A DNA stretch of 60,000 nucleotides from Polytrichum commune (Eukaryota; Streptophyta; Polytrichopsida; Polytrichales; Polytrichaceae): assembly GCA_950295325.1 (NCBI GenBank), contig OX485807.1, positions 11,809,001-11,869,000 of the forward strand. The letters are read 5' to 3'. The notes under the pieces were generated by a model. It searched no databases. It was not told the DNA's origin and worked only from the letters and a program-made list of their open reading frames with translations. This document shows positions 57,318-60,000 of the stretch, piece after piece. How positions within the stretch are numbered: the first letter of the stretch is position 1; the number at the start of each line of letters is the position of its first letter. Made by a program: the position numbers and the translations under genes.

Positions 57318-60000
57318 ATGTCTCAAAGCTTCGTCAGGATGCGTGTCAATATGATGCGAAACCTTGTGGCGCAACTACATTTTGACACGGGGAGATTAAC
57401 CAATCTCACTAGCCCTTACGCAAGTATTCCTAGTACTCCACCGACCTCGTCAGGAAGCGGCTCCAGGACAAATGCGTTCAGTCCTGCGGTAGTGGCAGTA
57501 ATTGGCGTGCTGGCTGGGGCATTCCTAATTGTGAGCTACTACAGGATTTTTTCGAAGTACTGCACCCGCTTTCGTTTGCCGTGCTGGGGGACAAGGATCA
57601 ATCACAGGGATGATGGGCCGTCTGCCATTGTAAGTCGTCTCTTTTCTGTGAACCACACGTAATCAATGTGTTGATTAACTTAGTACGTTTGGATTGCTGT
57701 TATCATCTGAGTCAAGGTGCTCTAAATTTTGACGCGATAATTGTCATTTCTTTTATACCTGGTTTGAAACTCTTCGTGCCCTGGGTTTTATTCTCGATTT
57801 GTACAAGCTCGTGTTATACCAATTAGTGTTTTTTTGTTGACCTATAGGTTCTTATGGAGGAGCACATCTGGCCTCCAAGTTCAATGGGGTTGGATGAATC
57901 ACTTATCAACCGTATACCAACCTGTAAATACGATCAGCAAGAAGGGTTAGTTGAAGGCACAGAGTGCTCGGTGTGCTTGAGTGAATTTGAAGAAGGCGAG
58001 GTGCTTCGTATTCTTCCCAAGTGTAACCACCCCTTTCATATCCAATGCATAGACACATGGCTCCAATCCCATTCCACATGTCCCCTATGTAGGGTAAACA
58101 TTGTCTTGGCTGCCGGGTTGCCCTTCGCTCTGATGCCACTGGAGATGGAGGCCCCTGTGCGTGGCTCTTTTCACGCATTGTTTCCACCAACAACGACTCC
58201 TATGCATGCACTGACCAACCATGAGATTGAGATCCTGCAAGAGCAATATATGGAGGAGTTGTTGGATGGGCAGATGTCGGGTCCCACAAATTCAATCTCG
58301 ATTACATCCAGTCGAGCTGACTCGTTCGGTGTAAATGGTAAGTTTAGCATTTGAAAAACTAATTCTCGTCATACTTGTAAATTTTGCCAGAAATCATTCA
58401 CCTAATTTTGTCATAAGAATGGAAGCATAATTCTAGTATCATACCAGTATTTAACAGGAAAACATGTTATTGCCACTAAAAAGCAGGATGTCCGAATATG
58501 AGACGTTTTCACACCTTTTATAGCCCATTAGCTAGCTGGGCTAGCCCATATTTTTGAGGCCTTAATCTTGCCATAGCTAGGCTAGCCCATATTTTTTGAG
58601 GCCTCAATCTAGCCATAGCTAGGCTAGCCCATATTTTCTAAGGCCTCGATCTAGCCATAGCTGGGCTAGCCCATATTTTTGGGAGGCCTCGATCTAGCCA
58701 TAGCTGGGCTAGCCCATATTTTTGGGAGGCCTTGATCTAGCCATAGCTGGGCTAGTCCATTTTTTTCGGGTACCATTTTTAGCCATATAGCTGGACTAGC
58801 TGACCTAATAAATTAATTCATGTAGCTCATATAATGAATTCAAGGAGACATTGTCTCATCAATACAATTATATTTCATATCAGTCAAAATCACTCATTGT
58901 CATCAATATCTAAAACATGTTGCTCATCATTCTCTACCAACAAATTGTCATCATCCTCTATCTGCAACTCCTCATCGAAAATAGGGCGTTTGGGAATGTG
59001 ATTCTTCCAATCGGAATTATCCAACAAGATCAACTTTTCAGGATCGTACGGCATTAGATGTTTGTTCAACTTCAACATCATTGATGCCTCTGCAAATCCT
59101 CCCCCAAGCGATGATCTCTTTGGAGTAATGATATCATTTAGACTGCCAAAGTCACATTCTAGCCCACCAGACCCATCTTTTTAGAGGAATGTAGAGAATT
59201 TAGCCCACTTTGAGTAAAGACATATCAAAAGATGTAAACATGTAACCGGTTGCACTTGGAAACACTTGGATATGGATAGATGATCTCAACCCTAAATTTT
59301 TTATGGTAGTGGTAGGGATGACATGGCTGGGCCTTAGCTTGAGCCAATTGAGTTACATGACTTATCTTTAGCTAGCTAATAACTAGCTGGGCTAGCCCAT
59401 ATTATCTGAGGCCTCGATCTAGCCATAGCTGGACTAGCCCATATTTTTTGAGGCCTCGATCTAGCCATAGCTAGGCTAGCCCATAATTTTTCAAGCCGCG
59501 ATCTAGCCATAGCTGGGCTAGCCCATTTTTTTCGAGAACCGTTTTCAGCTATAACTGTTAGCTATGAGGTTAGCCGCTAGCCCAAAAAGTCCGTGGGCTA
59601 GCGGCTGTACAAGGTCTGGACGTTTTGATCTGACGAACCAATGCAACATGCCGATTTGAATTTTTGAATCTCTTACCATCTAAACAAGATCCGTGATTAC
59701 ATTTCCTTCCTACCAAGAAATACATGTCATCAACCTTACAGTATTGTTATTTGTTTTGCAGCTCCGGATGTGCAAACTGTAGACAACCATCAAACATATG
59801 TGCAAGAGACAACTCAGAAACTCATTGAACATGTTAGACATTTATCTCTAGAGCAAGCTCTGATCCCTACAGGAGGAGAAATTGCTACTGTGACTTGCTC
59901 AAATCATGCCATACGTGGAGCTCCAAGGCTTACGACTCAATTGTCTGCTCCCACTAAAAGAAGACCTTACAATCGCACTCGCAGCGATCGGAAACGTAAT
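57318..60000 (+). CDS. ATL-type RING-H2 E3 ubiquitin ligase, 3' end beyond the window
   Basis: Exons are 57318-57629, 57848-58337 and 59762 to at least 60000. Introns are GT-AG and the frame is continuous across both junctions to the last base. Residues about 56-75 ([19 protein letters not shown]) form a membrane helix. The GLD motif ([12 protein letters not shown]) sits at about 118-129. The RING-H2 finger has C144, C147, C163, H165, H168, C171, C182 and C185, the full ATL spacing C-x2-C-x15-C-x-H-x2-H-x2-C-x10-C-x2-C, with the conserved Trp at 175. ATL proteins sit in membranes and pass ubiquitin from E2 enzymes to substrates, often in stress responses. The start is the first in-frame ATG of this exon; an upstream exon with a signal peptide is possible. 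Most angiosperm ATL genes are intronless, whereas this one has at least two introns. Confidence 0.85.
58510..59618. mobile_element. hAT-type element in ATL intron 2, 1109 bp, 8-bp duplication
   Basis: GACGTTTT flanks the element at 58502-58509 and 59619-59626, the 8-bp duplication of hAT transposition. The left end CACACCTTTTATAGCC and right end (minus strand) CAGACCTTGTACAGCC match at 13 of 16 positions. Near both ends, tandem copies of a unit of about 47 bp containing AGCTGGGCTAGCCCATATTT occur (about 58534-58770 and 59388-59535), in the same orientation. Subterminal arrays are typical of hAT transposase binding. A short transposase relic lies between them. Confidence 0.88.
58893..59165 (-). 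pseudogene. Possible hAT transposase C-terminal relic
   Basis: Downstream of a stop the minus-strand frame reads [20 protein letters not shown], then [20 protein letters not shown] and [20 protein letters not shown], ending in an acidic tail. The A-E-A-S-M-M-L-x-x-N...W pattern recalls the end of the hAT dimerisation region, and the location inside a hAT-like element supports it. The match is weak and the upstream part is gone. Confidence 0.4.

Noticed and set aside
1-60000. CRISPR array or bacterial operon structure
   Set aside because: The tandem arrays have no spacer structure and the genes are eukaryotic with spliceosomal introns.

Overview
This window is nuclear DNA of a land plant, dominated by transposable elements. 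The evidence is: (i) CACTA (En/Spm) transposase genes with plant-type TNP2, DUF4218-like and DUF4216-like regions split by canonical GT-AG introns; (ii) a plant ATL-type RING-H2 ubiquitin ligase gene; (iii) plant-style MITEs. The species cannot be fixed by eye. A seedless plant (bryophyte, lycophyte or fern) is a weak guess from the unusual families. I see no rRNA gene, no intact tRNA gene and no organellar sequence.

Layout. 1-6251: the 3' part of a CACTA-type element (end CACTACAACAAATTGGG on the minus strand at 6251) carrying an apparently intact 8-exon gene. All its introns are phase 0. It combines a Ptta-like region, a degenerate FCP1/HAD-phosphatase-like domain and a small C-terminal transposon domain. 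AGTCATATGAC motifs fill its introns. 6252-11370: a minus-strand Ptta-type transposase relic, a possible F-box-like exon, and internally duplicated non-coding DNA with a scrap of TNP2. 11374-12612: a non-autonomous CACTA element (TGT target duplication) containing a tRNA-derived SINE. 15098-20590: a TNP2 gene, complete except for a 943-bp TA-target element inserted exactly into a codon; a CACTA-type end lies at 24633. 25180-27240: non-coding DNA with a TATA-box and a 46-bp tandem repeat.

27290-40012: a large, decayed, strikingly A/C-rich APE-type LINE. It has a gag-like ORF1 (split by a 910-bp insert), an open frame with two 2A-like motifs, then APE endonuclease, reverse transcriptase, RNase H and a Cys/His cluster. 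A hairpin and a TTC tail close it. 40248-47716: four Harbinger-like MITEs with TAA/TTA duplications, several holding long hairpins, plus two pieces of a Harbinger transposase relic. 48120-50000: 50-bp and 112-bp tandem arrays around a minus-strand ORF relic. 50000-56740: mostly unrecognised DNA with several segmental duplications.

57318-60000: the only convincing host gene, an ATL RING-H2 E3 ligase that runs off the window. Its second intron holds a 1109-bp hAT element with an 8-bp target duplication.

The window records nested transposition: a SINE in a CACTA element, a TA-element in a TNP2 exon, an insert in LINE ORF1, and a hAT in a host intron. In three cases (TNP2, LINE ORF1, ATL) the insertion boundary was fixed by target duplications and the reading frame or splicing is restored on removal.
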